From: Paracoccaceae bacterium
Lineage (GTDB): Bacteria; Pseudomonadota; Alphaproteobacteria; Rhodobacterales; Rhodobacteraceae
NCBI GenBank assembly: GCA_022823605.1
Contig: JAJEHS010000006.1
Location: 186,001-250,000 of the forward strand
DNA: 64,000 nucleotides
Direction of reading: 5' to 3'
The notes below the pieces were generated by a model, which was not told the DNA's origin, did no database searches, and saw nothing but the letters and a program-made list of their open reading frames with translations. Position numbers and translations under genes: made by a program. Of the stretch, positions 63,413 to 64,000 are shown in pieces. Each line of letters begins with the position of its first letter. Positions within the stretch are counted from its first letter, which is position 1.

Positions 63413-64000
63413 ATGGTATTGAACCAACCTCCCTCACCTGAAAGCTGGAGTTACAACGAAGATGTCTGGATCTCGCCGACTGGCTTTCGTGAATATGATT
63501 GCCGTTGGAGGTTCCCGGAAGAAATAAACCATTTGGGATTGGCAGAGGTTGGCAAAGGTATTGGAACTTATTTCAACAAATTGGGCAAGCCCAATGATAT
63601 AATTGTCGGATGTGATTTTCGTTCCTACTCACCAGCGGTGAAAAATGCCCTAATGATCGGTTTGATCAGTTCCGGCATGAGAGTTGTGGATATCGGAACC
63701 GTGATTTCTCCCATGGCCTATTTTGCCCGTGTAAAATTGGGGATACCCAATGTTTGCATGGTAACCGCTTCACATAATCCCAACGGATGGACAGGAATCA
63801 AGGTAGGAATGGAACATCCCTTCACCTTGACCACGGAAGATATAAATGAACTCAAGGACATTGTTTACTCTGGCGGAACTCAATCGAAGGATGGCGGTCA
63901 GTACAAAACCTATTCAAAAATTGCCTATGATTACATCTATTATTTGACAAAAGAGGTAAAGGTTGGAAAGAAATTGAAGGTTGTTTGTGCCACTGGGAAT
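63413..64000 (+). CDS. phosphomannomutase/phosphoglucomutase, N-terminal part
   Basis: The frame opens at ATG 63413 (begins MVLNQPPSPE) and stays open for 196 codons to the window edge. 'SPTGFREYDCRWRFP' matches the N-terminal P-x-x-F-R-x-Y-D of PMM/PGM proteins. 'VCMVTASHNPNGWTGIK' is the active-site loop with the phospho-Ser. It would interconvert mannose- or glucose-6-phosphate and the 1-phosphate for surface polysaccharide, in keeping with kdsA just before it. The C-terminal half lies outside the window. Confidence 0.9.
   Translation, partial: MVLNQPPSPESWSYNEDVWISPTGFREYDCRWRFPEEINHLGLAEVGKGIGTYFNKLGKPNDIIVGCDFRSYSPAVKNALMIGLISSGMRVVDIGTVISPMAYFARVKLGIPNVCMVTASHNPNGWTGIKVGMEHPFTLTTEDINELKDIVYSGGTQSKDGGQYKTYSKIAYDYIYYLTKEVKVGKKLKVVCATGN

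Overview
The window is 64 kb of A+T-rich chromosome from a Gram-negative bacterium, most likely an uncultured or marine alphaproteobacterium. That placement is inference. It rests on the leuA-mreBCD-pbp2-rodA block, the nadE-gltX pair, single-chain gcvTHP, a kdsA gene (LPS-type outer membrane), a tripartite RND pump, a TRAP transporter and a valine/isobutyrate degradation operon. No phage genes, insertion sequences or CRISPR array were seen. Coding density is high, and many genes overlap by 1-4 bases and use GTG or TTG starts.

Layout. Positions 1-2017 (minus strand) hold a cut-off CBS-domain protein and an AGCS amino-acid/Na+ symporter. Positions 2462-9346 (plus) hold a valine/isobutyrate catabolic run (mmsA, acyl-CoA dehydrogenase, 3-hydroxyisobutyryl-CoA hydrolase, mmsB), then an aromatic-amino-acid-type PLP decarboxylase and an HSD10-like dehydrogenase. 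Positions 9408-11882 hold the Entner-Doudoroff pair edd-eda. Positions 12221-17093 hold an RND efflux adaptor and pump, and 17265-17918 a GntR/FCD regulator. Positions 18028-32031 (minus) are a large catabolic island: a TRAP transporter, a 3-dehydroshikimate-dehydratase/HPPD-type fusion, a citryl-CoA-lyase-like protein, three Gfo/Idh/MocA oxidoreductases, a TIM-barrel isomerase, an unidentified His-rich protein, a CoA-acylating aldehyde dehydrogenase and a ThDP enzyme. After an M48 lipoprotein and a fatty-acid-hydroxylase-family protein, 34512-40178 (plus) carries a protocatechuate/beta-ketoadipate operon (pcaC, pcaH, pcaG, CoA transferase, pcaF, pcaB). The dehydratase product, protocatechuate, would feed this operon, so the two gene sets probably form one functional island of about 22 kb.

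Positions 40218-48502 (minus) are housekeeping: gcvT-gcvH-gcvP followed closely by tRNA-Ala(CGC), gltX, nadE and a small orphan gene. Positions 48892-51030 encode an exported protein made almost entirely of about 29 MORN repeats. Positions 51371-53080 are leuA with a leucine-codon leader peptide and an inverted repeat that would hide the leuA ribosome-binding site. Positions 53209-58786 form the rod-shape/elongasome cluster, followed by a D-2-hydroxyacid dehydrogenase, a convergent Pif1-like helicase, nhaA, kdsA and a cut-off phosphomannomutase.

The two most rewarding places are the leuA leader, which reads as a leucine-sensing translational attenuator, and the 18-32 kb catabolic island, whose enzyme combination matches no pathway I can name in full.
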